Assembly: GCA_015494775.1 (NCBI GenBank)
Contig: WGAP01000010.1
Location: 1-15,538 of the forward strand
Direction of reading: 5' to 3'
DNA: 15,538 nt
From: Flavobacteriales bacterium
GTDB lineage: Bacteria; Bacteroidota; Bacteroidia; Flavobacteriales; Flavobacteriaceae
Below the pieces are notes generated by a model that did no database searches, had not been told where the DNA came from, and worked only from the letters and a program-made list of their open reading frames with translations. Below are positions 7,440-14,710 of the stretch, piece after piece. How positions within the stretch are numbered: position 1 is the stretch's first letter; each line of letters starts with the position of its first letter. Both the position numbers and the translations under genes were made by a program.

Positions 7440-7538
7440 TTCGGTTTTTCCAAAATTCAATAAATTATTTTGAATAGATTTCAATTTTCAGTAGAAATTT
7501 TATGAATATGACAAAACTCATTTTTAGAAAATAAATCT

Positions 7539-7546
7539 TATCTTTG
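7539..7546 (+). promoter_or_regulatory. Probable -7 element of the crp/fnr-panB-rluA unit
   Basis: TATCTTTG fits the Bacteroidota consensus TAnnTTTG exactly and lies 25 bases upstream of the ATG at 7572. The bases upstream are AT-rich, but I do not see a clean TTTG at the proper distance. The preceding 7440-7538 region has no gene. Confidence 0.65.
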
Positions 7547-7571
7547 TCCTGTAAAGTAAACCTTGCCGTCC

Positions 7572-8261
7572 ATGAAAAATTGTAATCTTTGCCTTATCCG
7601 TCATTTGAATGCCTTGAAAGAACTTTCCAAGGAAGAGTTGGATTTTATATCCCAATATAAACGGGTTCAACATTATAAAAAAGGCGACCAATTGCTTCGC
7701 GAAGGCCAATTGACCAACGGCATCTACTGCGTCATGTCGGGCAAGGGTAAACTGACGCGTTACAACTCATTGGGCAAGGAACAAATCGTTCGTTTTATCA
7801 AATCCGGCAACTTGATCGGTTACCGGTCGGCCATAAGCAACGAACCGCCTTCGCTCAACCTGACGGCCCTCGAAGATATGACGGCCTGCTTCATTCCCAA
7901 AGAAGCTTTTGAAGAAGTATTGGAAAACCGCCAATTCGCCCGCCGCATTATGGAACTGCTCAGCCGGGATCTCAAACAGGCCAACCTGTTTATTTCCAAC
8001 CTTTCGCAGCATACCGTCCGCGAACGCCTGGCCGACACCTTGCTTAATCTCGAAGAAACTTTCGGCACCGACAAGGAAGGCAATATCAATATCTCCCTTT
8101 CGCGCGAAGAATTGTCCAGCATCATCGGCACGGCTTCCGAATCCGTTATTCGCGTTTTGTCGGCTCTGAAAAAAGAAGGTATCATCTATACCAAAGCCAA
8201 AAAAATCAAACTCCTCGACAAGGCTAAACTGCGCCAAATCGCCGAAGGTATCTTGCAGTAA
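7572..8261 (+). CDS. Crp/Fnr family transcriptional regulator with N-terminal CxxC
   Basis: The protein has 229 residues from the ATG at 7572, preferred over a TTG three codons upstream. Residues about 20-115 form the cyclic-nucleotide-like beta-roll sensor domain (KKGDQLLREGQLTNGIYCV, KEQIVRFIKSGNLIGYRS). A long dimer helix covers 120-160. Residues 175-215 form the winged helix-turn-helix, with LSREELSSIIGTASESVIRV as the recognition region. Four cysteines are present at 4, 7, 53 and 106. The pair in NCNLC at the very start recalls Fnr-type iron-sulfur regulators, but the spacing differs from E. coli Fnr (20, 23, 29, 122), so oxygen or redox sensing is only a hypothesis. panB starts 18 bases downstream and may be controlled with it. 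Confidence 0.9.
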   Translation: MKNCNLCLIRHLNALKELSKEELDFISQYKRVQHYKKGDQLLREGQLTNGIYCVMSGKGKLTRYNSLGKEQIVRFIKSGNLIGYRSAISNEPPSLNLTALEDMTACFIPKEAFEEVLENRQFARRIMELLSRDLKQANLFISNLSQHTVRERLADTLLNLEETFGTDKEGNINISLSREELSSIIGTASESVIRVLSALKKEGIIYTKAKKIKLLDKAKLRQIAEGILQ

Positions 8262-8279
8262 TTACCCAAAACCCATCCC

Positions 8280-9095
8280 ATGGCCGCCAAAAAGGAACCA
8301 AAAAAAATCACCACCCAGGTTTTGTTCGACATGAAACAAAACGGTGAGAAAATCTCCATGCTCACCGCCTACGATTATACCATGGCGCGCATTTTGGACG
8401 CGGCCAAAATCGACGTGTTGCTTGTGGGTGATTCGGCCTCCAACGTGATGGCCGGACACGAAACCACCTTGCCCATCACCTTGGACCAAATGATTTACCA
8501 TGCCCAGTCGGTAGTGCGGGCCGTGGACAGGGCCATGGTGGTGGTGGACATGCCTTTCGGCACCTATCAGGGCAATTCCAAAAAAGCCCTTGAATCGGCC
8601 ATCCGGATTATGAAAGAATCCGGCGGACATGCCGTCAAAATGGAAGGCGGCGAAGAAATCGCCGAATCGGTCGAACGTATCCTCTCGGCCGGCATTCCCG
8701 TGATGGGACATCTGGGCCTGACGCCCCAATCCATCTACAAATTCGGCACCTACACCGTGCGGGCCCGCGAAAAGGCCGAAGCCGAAAAACTCCTGCGCGA
8801 TGCCGAATTGCTTGAACGTTTGGGCATCTTTGCCCTTGTGCTCGAAAAAATCCCCGCAAAATTGGCGGCCCAAGTGGCCCGCAACCTCAAAATTCCCGTC
8901 ATCGGCATCGGTGCGGGCGCCGGAGTGGACGGGCAGGTGCTCGTAACCCAGGATATGTTGGGCATGAACAAGGATTTCAGCCCGCGCTTCCTGCGCCGCT
9001 ATGCCGACCTTTATACCGATATGAAAGCGGCCTTCGAACATTACCGCGATGACGTCAAATCCGGCGATTTTCCCAATGCATCCGAACAATACTGA
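8280..9095 (+). CDS. panB: 3-methyl-2-oxobutanoate hydroxymethyltransferase PanB
   Basis: This 271-residue enzyme catalyses the first step of pantothenate synthesis: 5,10-methylene-tetrahydrofolate and alpha-ketoisovalerate give ketopantoate. Family motifs occur in order: MLTAYDYTMARILD (27-40), LLVGDSASNVMAG (47-59, with Mg-binding D51), VVVDMPFGTYQ, AVKMEGGEE, MGHLGLTPQS and IPVIGIGAGAGVDGQVLV. Length and order are normal. The gene lies 18 bases after the Crp/Fnr gene and its last 20 bases overlap the start of the RluA-type gene. Confidence 0.97.
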   Translation: MAAKKEPKKITTQVLFDMKQNGEKISMLTAYDYTMARILDAAKIDVLLVGDSASNVMAGHETTLPITLDQMIYHAQSVVRAVDRAMVVVDMPFGTYQGNSKKALESAIRIMKESGGHAVKMEGGEEIAESVERILSAGIPVMGHLGLTPQSIYKFGTYTVRAREKAEAEKLLRDAELLERLGIFALVLEKIPAKLAAQVARNLKIPVIGIGAGAGVDGQVLVTQDMLGMNKDFSPRFLRRYADLYTDMKAAFEHYRDDVKSGDFPNASEQY

Positions 9096-9780
9096 CCGGC
9101 CGGACATCCTCTACGAGGATAATCACATCATTATTGCCAACAAGGCCCCCGGTATTTTAGTCCAAGGCGACCGCACCGGCGACATCCCCTTGCTCGAACG
9201 GGTCAGGCAATACATCAAAGCACACTACAACAAACCCGGCAATGTGTTCCTCGGACTTGTCCACCGGCTCGACCGGCCTGTAAGCGGCGCCGTGATTTTC
9301 GCCCGCACTTCCAAGGCCCTGGAACGGCTCAACCGCATGATGCGACAGCGGAATATTTCCAAAATCTACCACGCCGTGGTGGAAGGCATTCCCGCATCGC
9401 ACGAAGCCACGCTCATCCACTACCTGCGCAAAAATCCGCGCAACAACAAAACCACCGTTTTTACCCGCCCCACGCCGGGCGCCAAGGAAGCCGTATTGCA
9501 CTACCGGCTAATAGCCGTCGGCGAGCGGTATGCGCTGTTGGAAATCGACCTGAAAACCGGCCGTCATCATCAAATCCGTGCCCAATTGGCCAAGGCGGGC
9601 CATCCCGTCAAGGGCGACCTCAAATACGGCGCCAAGCGCAGCAATCCCTTCCCGGGCATCATGTTACACGCCAGGCGTTTGATTTTCGAGCATCCGGTGC
9701 GCCGAACGGCCCTGAACATCGTGGCACCCTATCCCGACACGCATTGGGATTGGATTGGAAATTTCGATACCGTGCGCTGA
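9076..9780 (+). CDS. RluA family pseudouridine synthase, short form without S4 domain
   Basis: The protein has 234 residues from the ATG at 9076, which overlaps the end of panB by 20 bases. The in-frame ATG at 9049 would add nine residues without family character. It begins directly with the catalytic domain: ILYEDNHIIIANKAPGILVQG, then GLVHRLDRPVSGAVIFARTSKAL with the catalytic aspartate in HRLD, and LKTGRHHQIRAQLAKAGHPVKGDLKYG. There is no N-terminal S4 domain, unlike RluD at 1188-2243, so it probably modifies a different rRNA or tRNA site that I cannot name. It is the last gene of the crp/fnr-panB unit. Confidence 0.92.
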   Translation: MHPNNTDRPDILYEDNHIIIANKAPGILVQGDRTGDIPLLERVRQYIKAHYNKPGNVFLGLVHRLDRPVSGAVIFARTSKALERLNRMMRQRNISKIYHAVVEGIPASHEATLIHYLRKNPRNNKTTVFTRPTPGAKEAVLHYRLIAVGERYALLEIDLKTGRHHQIRAQLAKAGHPVKGDLKYGAKRSNPFPGIMLHARRLIFEHPVRRTALNIVAPYPDTHWDWIGNFDTVR

Positions 9781-9804
9781 GAATAATCGGGTTTTATATT
9801 TTTT

Positions 9805-10033
9805 GGGGCGCCCGGCCGCACGCGTTCACGCATCGGCGGCTGCTTCAAGCGGCGGAGCGCTTTCGCACCCGCCTGCGTTCACGCGGCGCCCGCCGGGCTG
9901 TCCGCTCAAATGCGTCGGCCGCCCGCTCTTGCCCTGCAAGCGTGGCGGACGTGGCTCCCCGCTGGTCGCCCCGCCGCCACGGCAGGCCGTCGGCGCGCGG
10001 CCACCGCATAACCGCTCCCATCCCTGGCGCGAT
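9805..10033 (+). repeat. GC-rich dispersed repeat, copy B
   Basis: This stretch starts with GGGGCGCCC 24 bases after the stop codon of the RluA-type gene. It continues with GGCTGCTTCAAG, GGAGCGCTTTCGCA, TTCACGCGGCGCC and GGGCTGTCCGCTCA, and ends with CCGCTCCCATCCCTGGCGC. The block order equals copies A and C. The middle part (about 9910-9995) differs from both, so the family is mosaic. The first REP-like element begins right after its end. Confidence 0.87.
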
Positions 10034-10140
10034 GTAGGTCGCTGAGTGATTTTTGCGCAGCAAAAATTGTATCGAAGCGACCGTGTTGACCGGTCAGTGC
10101 CTTCGATATACTGCGCCTTCGGCACAGCACTCAGGCACCT
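10034..10140 (+). repeat. REP/BIME-like palindromic element 1
   Basis: GTAG at 10034-10037 leads into a hairpin with outer stem GGTCGCT (10037-10043) and AGCGACC (10076-10082). An inner TTTTTGC/GCAAAAA stem sits inside its loop. A second, inverted hairpin follows, with stem GTGCCT (10097-10102) and AGGCAC (10133-10138) and inner GCGCC/GGC. CTGAGTG in the first arm and CACTCAG in the last mirror each other. GTAG before a hairpin, and paired inverted units, are hallmarks of REP/BIME elements. Confidence 0.8.
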
Positions 10141-10144
10141 GTTT

Positions 10145-10246
10145 GTAGGTCATTGAGTGATTTTTGCTACGCAAAAATTGTATCGAAATGACCGGACGGC
10201 CGGGGCTTCGATACACTGCTCACTGCGTTCGCAGCACTCAGCCACC
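10145..10246 (+). repeat. REP/BIME-like palindromic element 2
   Basis: The architecture equals element 1. GTAG lies at 10145-10148, the outer stem is GGTCATT (10148-10154) with AATGACC (10187-10193), and the inner stem is TTTTTGC/GCAAAAA. A second inverted hairpin is closed by GGCT/AGCC, with CACTCAGCCACC at 10235-10246. Against element 1 the outer stem differs at two positions on each side and pairing is kept (GC to AT and CT to TT, with AG to AA opposite). Confidence 0.8.
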
Positions 10247-10383
10247 GGCCTATCAATGCGCGACAAGCCGCCCTCGAATAAGGAACACCGAACAATAGAA
10301 TACCGATTTATGATTTCAATTAATCGACTACAAATAAAATCCGAATCATTAAATCGCTCATCGTTAATCGATATTCTTAGCAA

Positions 10384-10468
10384 GGGTCGCCGAGTGATTT
10401 TTGCGTAGCAAAATCATATCAAAGCGACCGGCCGGCCCTTCGATACACCGCGGCTTCACCGTAGCACC
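10384..10468 (+). repeat. REP/BIME-like element 3, degenerate
   Basis: GGGTCGC at 10384-10390 pairs with GCGACC at 10424-10429. Between them lies GAGTGATTTTTGCGTAGCAAAA, whose inner stem is shortened to TTTTGC/GCAAAA. The second hairpin is shortened and poorly paired, and the leading GTAG is absent. It ends a few bases before the promoter of the mevalonate operon. Confidence 0.7.
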
Positions 10469-10491
10469 AAAACTTGCAAACACATTTTTCC

Positions 10492-10499
10492 TAACTTTG
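10492..10499 (+). promoter_or_regulatory. Probable -7 element of the mevalonate operon
   Basis: TAACTTTG fits the TAnnTTTG consensus exactly and lies 16 bases before the ATG at 10516. The only nearby TTG-type upstream box is at 10474-10476, slightly closer than usual. No terminator stands between element 3 and this site. Confidence 0.6.
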
Positions 10500-10515
10500 T
10501 CCTGACACTAAATCT

Positions 10516-11994
10516 ATGGACGAAGAAAAGGTTATCCTGGTCGATACCGACGACCGCCCCCTGGGACTGATGCCCAAAATGGAAGCCCATCGCCGCGGGC
10601 TCCTGCACAGGGCTTTTTCGGTCTTTGTGTTCAATAGCCGTGGCCAACTTTTGCTTCAACAACGGGCCGCCGGCAAATACCATTCGCCCGGATTGTGGAC
10701 CAACACCGTTTGCAGCCACCAACGCCAAGGCGAAAGCAGCGTGGAAGCCGGGCGCAGGCGCTTGCACGAAGAAATGGGCTTTACCACCGAACTGCGCGAA
10801 ATTTTTTCCTTTGTTTACCGTGCCGAATTCGACAACGGCCTCATTGAACACGAATTGGATCACGTGCTTATCGGCCGCTACGACGGCACCCCCGAACCCG
10901 CACCGGATGAAGTGGGCGGCTATCGTTGGGTTTACCTTTCCGATTTGTTGGAGGATTTGCAAAAACGCCCGGAAAATTATACCGCTTGGTTCCGTATTAT
11001 TTTCGAAAAAAGTTTTGAAAAACTTCTCAACGAAGCCGGCCGGATGTTTGCCGGTAACCCCGTGATTTTTACGCCTTATTTCGAACGCAAACCCTGGGGC
11101 GGCGACCGTCTGGACCGGGTTTTGCACAAGGCCGTTCCCGGACCGCAAACGGGCGAGAGTTGGGAGGTGTCGGCCGTGCCGGGAAAAGCATCCCGCGTGG
11201 CTTCGGGCATTTTCAAGGGCTTTGATCCGGGACGCTTGTGGCAGTGGTTGGATGCCGACTATTGGGCCGGATGGAAAAACGGGCATGCGGAATTTCCCCT
11301 TTTAGTCAAATATATCGACACAAGTCAAAAAATTTCGGTGCAAGTTCATCCCGGCGATGCCATGGCCCGGCGTTTACACGATAGCTATGGCAAAAACGAG
11401 GCCTGGCGCATTATCGATGCCGCACCGGATGCCGTGTTGTATTTGGGCTTCAAGGAAGGAACAACCGTAGCGGAATACCAATCCGCTTTGCGCCGGGGAA
11501 ATGTGGAAAAACTGTTGCGCAGCGTTCCCGTAGCCCCCGGCGATATGTTTTATATACCCGCCGGAACGGTACACGCCATCGGCGGTGGTATTCTTTTGGC
11601 CGAAGTCCAACAAAGTTCCGACATCACCTACCGCATTTACGACTGGAACCGTCCCGGGCTCGACGGCCGTCCGCGTCCCTTGCACACCGATTTGGCCCTC
11701 GAAGCCATCCGTTGGGATGCCCGTCCCCAAAAAATAACCGGCGGCCGTTTGAAAACACCCTACTTCCAATGGGCGGAAATGTCCTTGGAGCAAGCTGCTG
11801 ATTTTTCCTTGTCTTCACCCGAAATCTGGCAAAATATCGGCAGTGAATCCATTTCGATTAACAACCATCCTTTGGAAGCCGGAAAAACGGCATTGCTTTG
11901 GCCCGGTGCCTACAAGATTTTGCCCGGTGAAATGCCAACCGAAGTTTTACGTATTTCCTTACCGGAAAATCACGCTGCATCCTCATCCCGATAA
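10516..11994 (+). CDS. Fusion: isopentenyl-diphosphate isomerase (type 1) and mannose-6-phosphate isomerase
   Basis: One open frame of 492 residues carries two full enzymes. Residues 1-172 are a Nudix-type IDI, which interconverts isopentenyl and dimethylallyl diphosphate. It shows LWTNTVCSHQ with catalytic C66, GRRRLHEEMGF (79-89) and the EHE metal/catalytic motif at 111-113. Residues 178-485 are a type I ManA, which interconverts mannose-6-P and fructose-6-P: FERKPWGG, the zinc motif QVHPGDA with H278, KNEAW with E295, and PAGTVHAIGGG with H353. Both sets of key residues look intact. The join has almost no linker, and M177 at the join could be a relic or active start for ManA alone. HMG-CoA reductase and a GHMP kinase follow on the same strand, so the IDI half fits its context and the ManA half is the passenger. 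A sequencing error that removed a stop codon is possible but there is no sign of a frameshift. Confidence 0.93.
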   Translation: MDEEKVILVDTDDRPLGLMPKMEAHRRGLLHRAFSVFVFNSRGQLLLQQRAAGKYHSPGLWTNTVCSHQRQGESSVEAGRRRLHEEMGFTTELREIFSFVYRAEFDNGLIEHELDHVLIGRYDGTPEPAPDEVGGYRWVYLSDLLEDLQKRPENYTAWFRIIFEKSFEKLLNEAGRMFAGNPVIFTPYFERKPWGGDRLDRVLHKAVPGPQTGESWEVSAVPGKASRVASGIFKGFDPGRLWQWLDADYWAGWKNGHAEFPLLVKYIDTSQKISVQVHPGDAMARRLHDSYGKNEAWRIIDAAPDAVLYLGFKEGTTVAEYQSALRRGNVEKLLRSVPVAPGDMFYIPAGTVHAIGGGILLAEVQQSSDITYRIYDWNRPGLDGRPRPLHTDLALEAIRWDARPQKITGGRLKTPYFQWAEMSLEQAADFSLSSPEIWQNIGSESISINNHPLEAGKTALLWPGAYKILPGEMPTEVLRISLPENHAASSSR

Positions 11995-12008
11995 AACCCC
12001 TTCGCCCT

Positions 12009-13319
12009 ATGCACGACCAAAACTTTGTGGAAGGATTTTCCAAACTGAACAAAAAGAAAAAAATCGATTGGTTGGTCAAACGTTATTTTGCCGGCCGCAG
12101 CGACGCGCGCGCCTTACTGGAACGCTATATGCACGCTGACGACCGTGTACAATCTTTGCACGACGGTTTTATCGAAAACACCTTGACAAATTATTGGTTG
12201 CCCTACGCCGTGGCACCCAATTTCCTGATCAACGGCCGTACCTATGCCGTGCCAATGGTTACCGAAGAAAGTTCCGTGGTGGCCGCCGCCGCCAAGGCCG
12301 CCAAATTTTGGTATCCGTTCGGCGGATTTAAGGCCCGTGTTACGGGCAAGGTAAAACTGGGCCATATACATTTACTTTATTACGGTTCCGCGGAAAAATT
12401 GCAAAATTTCTTTGCACAAACCCGTGAAGAATTTCTACGCCGGCTCAAACCCTTTACCGAAAATATGGAAAAACGCGGCGGTGGCATCCTTTCGGTCGAA
12501 TTGGAAGATTGGACCCGCCGGCTCGATTATTACTACACCGTAACTTTCCGCTTAGACACGGCCGACAGCATGGGTGCCAATTTTATCAACACCATTCTCG
12601 AAGAATGGGCCGACTATATGGAAGAAACCTATCCTTCCTTCGGCCGTCCGGACGAGCTGGAAATTATTATGCGCATTTTATCCAACCACAATCCCGGATG
12701 CCGTGTGCGTGTGAGTGTTGAAGCCTCCGAACAGGAACTGACCCGCCGGACGGGTATTGACGATTATGCTCGTCGCTTCGAAACGGCCGTAAAAATGGCC
12801 GGCATCAATCCCTATCGTGCCGTCACGCATAACAAGGGTATTATGAACGGCATTGATGCGGTGGTGTTGGCCACCGGCAACGATTTCCGGGCCGTAGAAG
12901 CGGGAGCGCATGCCTTTGCCGCTTCCGAAGGCGAATACCGTTCGCTTTCGTCCGTGGAACGCTCGGACGGAATGTTTAGGTTTATCCTGGACATCCCCTT
13001 GGCCGTGGGCACCGTAGGCGGAATGACCCGCTTACATCCCTTGGCCCGTCTGTCCATGGAATTGTTGGGCAATCCCGGGGCCGGCGAATTGATGCAAATC
13101 ATCGCATCCGTAGGTCTTGCCCAAAACTTTTCGGCCGTGCATTCCCTCATTACCGAAGGTATTCAAACCGGCCACATGCGTATGCATCTGAACAATATTT
13201 TGAACCAATTGGGCGCCACGCCGGGCGAAGCCGAACAAATCCGGCAACTTTTTGCCACCCGCAAAGCCCATGTGCGCGCCGTCAAGGAAGCCCTGAACCG
13301 GTTACGAAATAAAAAATAA
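12009..13319 (+). CDS. mvaA: Hydroxymethylglutaryl-CoA reductase, class II
   Basis: This 436-residue enzyme converts HMG-CoA to mevalonate, the committed step of the mevalonate pathway (bacterial class II enzymes can also run in reverse). Catalytic elements are visible: E56 in ENTLTNYWLPYAVAPNF, VPMVTEESSVVAAAAKAAKF (81-100), DTADSMGANF in the cofactor region (183-192), K276 in NKGIMNGID, D292 in ATGNDFRAVEAGAHAFA and H389 in TEGIQTGHMRMH. There is no membrane anchor. Length is normal for the class. It starts 14 bases after the idi-manA stop and ends 5 bases before the kinase gene, so the three genes form one operon. Biosynthetic direction is inferred from the neighbours. Confidence 0.95.
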   Translation: MHDQNFVEGFSKLNKKKKIDWLVKRYFAGRSDARALLERYMHADDRVQSLHDGFIENTLTNYWLPYAVAPNFLINGRTYAVPMVTEESSVVAAAAKAAKFWYPFGGFKARVTGKVKLGHIHLLYYGSAEKLQNFFAQTREEFLRRLKPFTENMEKRGGGILSVELEDWTRRLDYYYTVTFRLDTADSMGANFINTILEEWADYMEETYPSFGRPDELEIIMRILSNHNPGCRVRVSVEASEQELTRRTGIDDYARRFETAVKMAGINPYRAVTHNKGIMNGIDAVVLATGNDFRAVEAGAHAFAASEGEYRSLSSVERSDGMFRFILDIPLAVGTVGGMTRLHPLARLSMELLGNPGAGELMQIIASVGLAQNFSAVHSLITEGIQTGHMRMHLNNILNQLGATPGEAEQIRQLFATRKAHVRAVKEALNRLRNKK

Positions 13320-13324
13320 ACCTT

Positions 13325-14227
13325 ATGTTGGAACCTCTTCATGTTTACGGCCACGGAAAATTGCTTATCACCGGCGAGTATTTGATTATGAAAGGTGCCA
13401 AAGGCCTGGCCGTTCCTGTTCGTTTCAAACAACATTTATACGTAAAACCCCAAGCCGGCACAAACATCCGGTGGACAAGCTACCATCCCGACAAAAGCAT
13501 CTGGATGCAAGCCGAATACGACCGAAATTTGAAAATGATTTCCGGTTCTCCTTCCACCGATGCCGGCCTGATACGCAATATACTGACCGTGCTTCGCCGG
13601 ATGAATCCCAACTTGTTCCGCCGCGGCTATAACTTGGAAACCCGCACCGAATTTTCACGGGAATGGGGTATGGGCACTTCGTCGTCCCTCATTGCCGTGT
13701 TGGCCAAATGGGCACAGGTCAACCCTTTCGAACTATTGGATCAAACATTCGGCGGAAGCGGTTTTGATGTGGCGGTTTCGTTGGGCGGGAAACAAATGCT
13801 TTTTTGGCGCGAAGAAAGCCGGCGCAAATGGGAGTTTGTCCGCTGGCGTCCTTCGTTTCACAAAAATATTTTCTTTGTGCATCTCAATCGCAAGCAAAAC
13901 ACTGCCCGCGTAATCAAAAAATTCGCTTCAACGCCTGTCCCTGATGAAGCAATTGAACGTATAACGCACATTACGCATGAGATGTTGGAAACCGGGAATA
14001 TGGGCCGTTTTCAGGAGTTGATGGACGAGCACGAGCACATCGTAGGCAAGTGGATCGGAAAACGTCCGGTGTCCGCACGACTTTTTCCCGATTTCGACGG
14101 GGCCGTCAAAAGTTTGGGCGCTTGGGGTGGCGACATGATTATGGCGGTGGGCGGAAGTGCCCCCGAGGATTATTTCCGTTCCAAGGGATATGAACTGATT
14201 TTTCCTTTTTCCAAATTGATTGTTTGA
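13325..14227 (+). CDS. GYDIA-family GHMP kinase, mevalonate pathway
   Basis: The protein has 300 residues. The N-terminus YGHGKLLITGEYLIMKGAKG (8-27) is the usual GHMP opening. The phosphate-binding motif is EWGMGTSSSLIAVLAKWA (113-130). GGSGFDVAVSLGGKQ (143-157) corresponds to the GYDIA motif that names this Bacteroidota group, here as GFDVA. The C-terminal motif is GGDMIMAVGG. The family phosphorylates mevalonate or phosphomevalonate; the exact substrate cannot be told from sequence. It lies 5 bases after the HMG-CoA reductase gene. The rest of the pathway (HMG-CoA synthase, other kinase, diphosphomevalonate decarboxylase) is not in the window. Confidence 0.9.
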   Translation: MLEPLHVYGHGKLLITGEYLIMKGAKGLAVPVRFKQHLYVKPQAGTNIRWTSYHPDKSIWMQAEYDRNLKMISGSPSTDAGLIRNILTVLRRMNPNLFRRGYNLETRTEFSREWGMGTSSSLIAVLAKWAQVNPFELLDQTFGGSGFDVAVSLGGKQMLFWREESRRKWEFVRWRPSFHKNIFFVHLNRKQNTARVIKKFASTPVPDEAIERITHITHEMLETGNMGRFQELMDEHEHIVGKWIGKRPVSARLFPDFDGAVKSLGAWGGDMIMAVGGSAPEDYFRSKGYELIFPFSKLIV

Positions 14228-14362
14228 TTTGGGCGCCCCGGCGCCCCGCCCTCATTCATGCGGGCCGCGTTGCGTCGCTTCGCTTGCCCCGCGGCGCATT
14301 CATTAGGCGGGACTCGCTTCGCTCGCCTGCGTTCGGGGCCCCGCCGGCGGACTGACGTCCGC

Positions 14363-14471
14363 GGCGGATGGCCGGACGTTGGAGTGAATTTATCGAAAGC
14401 CCCGCCCCGCGGCTTCGCCGCGGGGCGGGGCTTGCCGTTGACTTTCAAATATTTACGTCCGGCCATCCGCC
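14363..14471. mobile_element. Small inverted-repeat element with central GC hairpin
   Basis: A 17-bp perfect terminal inverted repeat lies at 14363-14379 and 14455-14471 (outer bases GGCGGATGGCCGGACGT on the left). In the centre is a perfect 16-bp hairpin at 14398-14413 and 14417-14432 with a TTC loop. The 109-base unit has no coding capacity and is absent from copies A and B, so it is probably a non-autonomous insertion or a mobile hairpin. Confidence 0.6.
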
Positions 14472-14548
14472 CGGCGCCTTCGGCGCCACGGCGGGGCCAC
14501 GGCCGCTGCTTCAAGCGACGGAGCGCTTTCGCATCGTCCGACCCTCAC

Positions 14549-14710
14549 GCGTTGCAGCAAGCATAAAATGTCGGAAAAGTCGAAGTTATTTTTGTCGAGA
14601 ACAAAGCCGGCAATCCGAAGGCATAGCCGTAGCTATGGCAAGGGTTGCCAATGCCGTTATCGGCAAAAAGAACAAGACTTGGTGTGAATGTTTTATGCTT
14701 GCTGCAACGC
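14549..14710. mobile_element. MITE-like element, 162 bases with 20-bp terminal inverted repeats
   Basis: The left end 14549-14568 (GCGTTGCAGCAAGCATAAAA) is an exact reverse complement of the right end 14691-14710. The interior has no credible reading frame but contains short hairpins: CATAGC/GCTATG with loop CGTA, and TGCCG/CGGCA with loop TTAT. Compared with copies A and B, the surrounding repeat is cut exactly between CACGC and GGCGCCG. ACGC occurs at both edges (14547-14550 and 14707-14710) and could be a 4-base target duplication. No transposase in the window matches it. Confidence 0.75.

Larger units (their letters stand above)
9781..10515. other. Gene-free repeat region between rluA-type gene and idi-manA
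   Basis: This 735-base region contains copy B of the GC-rich repeat (9805-10033), three REP/BIME-like elements (10034-10140, 10145-10246, 10384-10468) and an AT-richer spacer at 10247-10383. A promoter lies at the end. Open frames through 9744-10130 come from the GC-rich repeat, and frames through 10150-10408 cover palindromes. I do not regard any of them as genes. Confidence 0.8.

Noticed and set aside
7440..7538. Possible Fnr/Crp operator upstream of the regulator
   Set aside because: AT-rich partial inverted repeats exist, but no TTGAT-N4-ATCAA or TGTGA-N6-TCACA type site is seen.
8262..9107. Long minus-strand frame of 281 residues opposite panB
   Set aside because: It is a shadow of the panB codon pattern; panB on the plus strand has all family motifs.
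9744..10130. Five frames of 72-99 residues on both strands
   Set aside because: They overlap one another within repeat copy B and the first palindromic element, with no family motif and no start context.
10034..10246. A CRISPR-like direct repeat array
   Set aside because: The units are about 110 bases, internally palindromic, few and diverged, without equal unique spacers and without cas genes.
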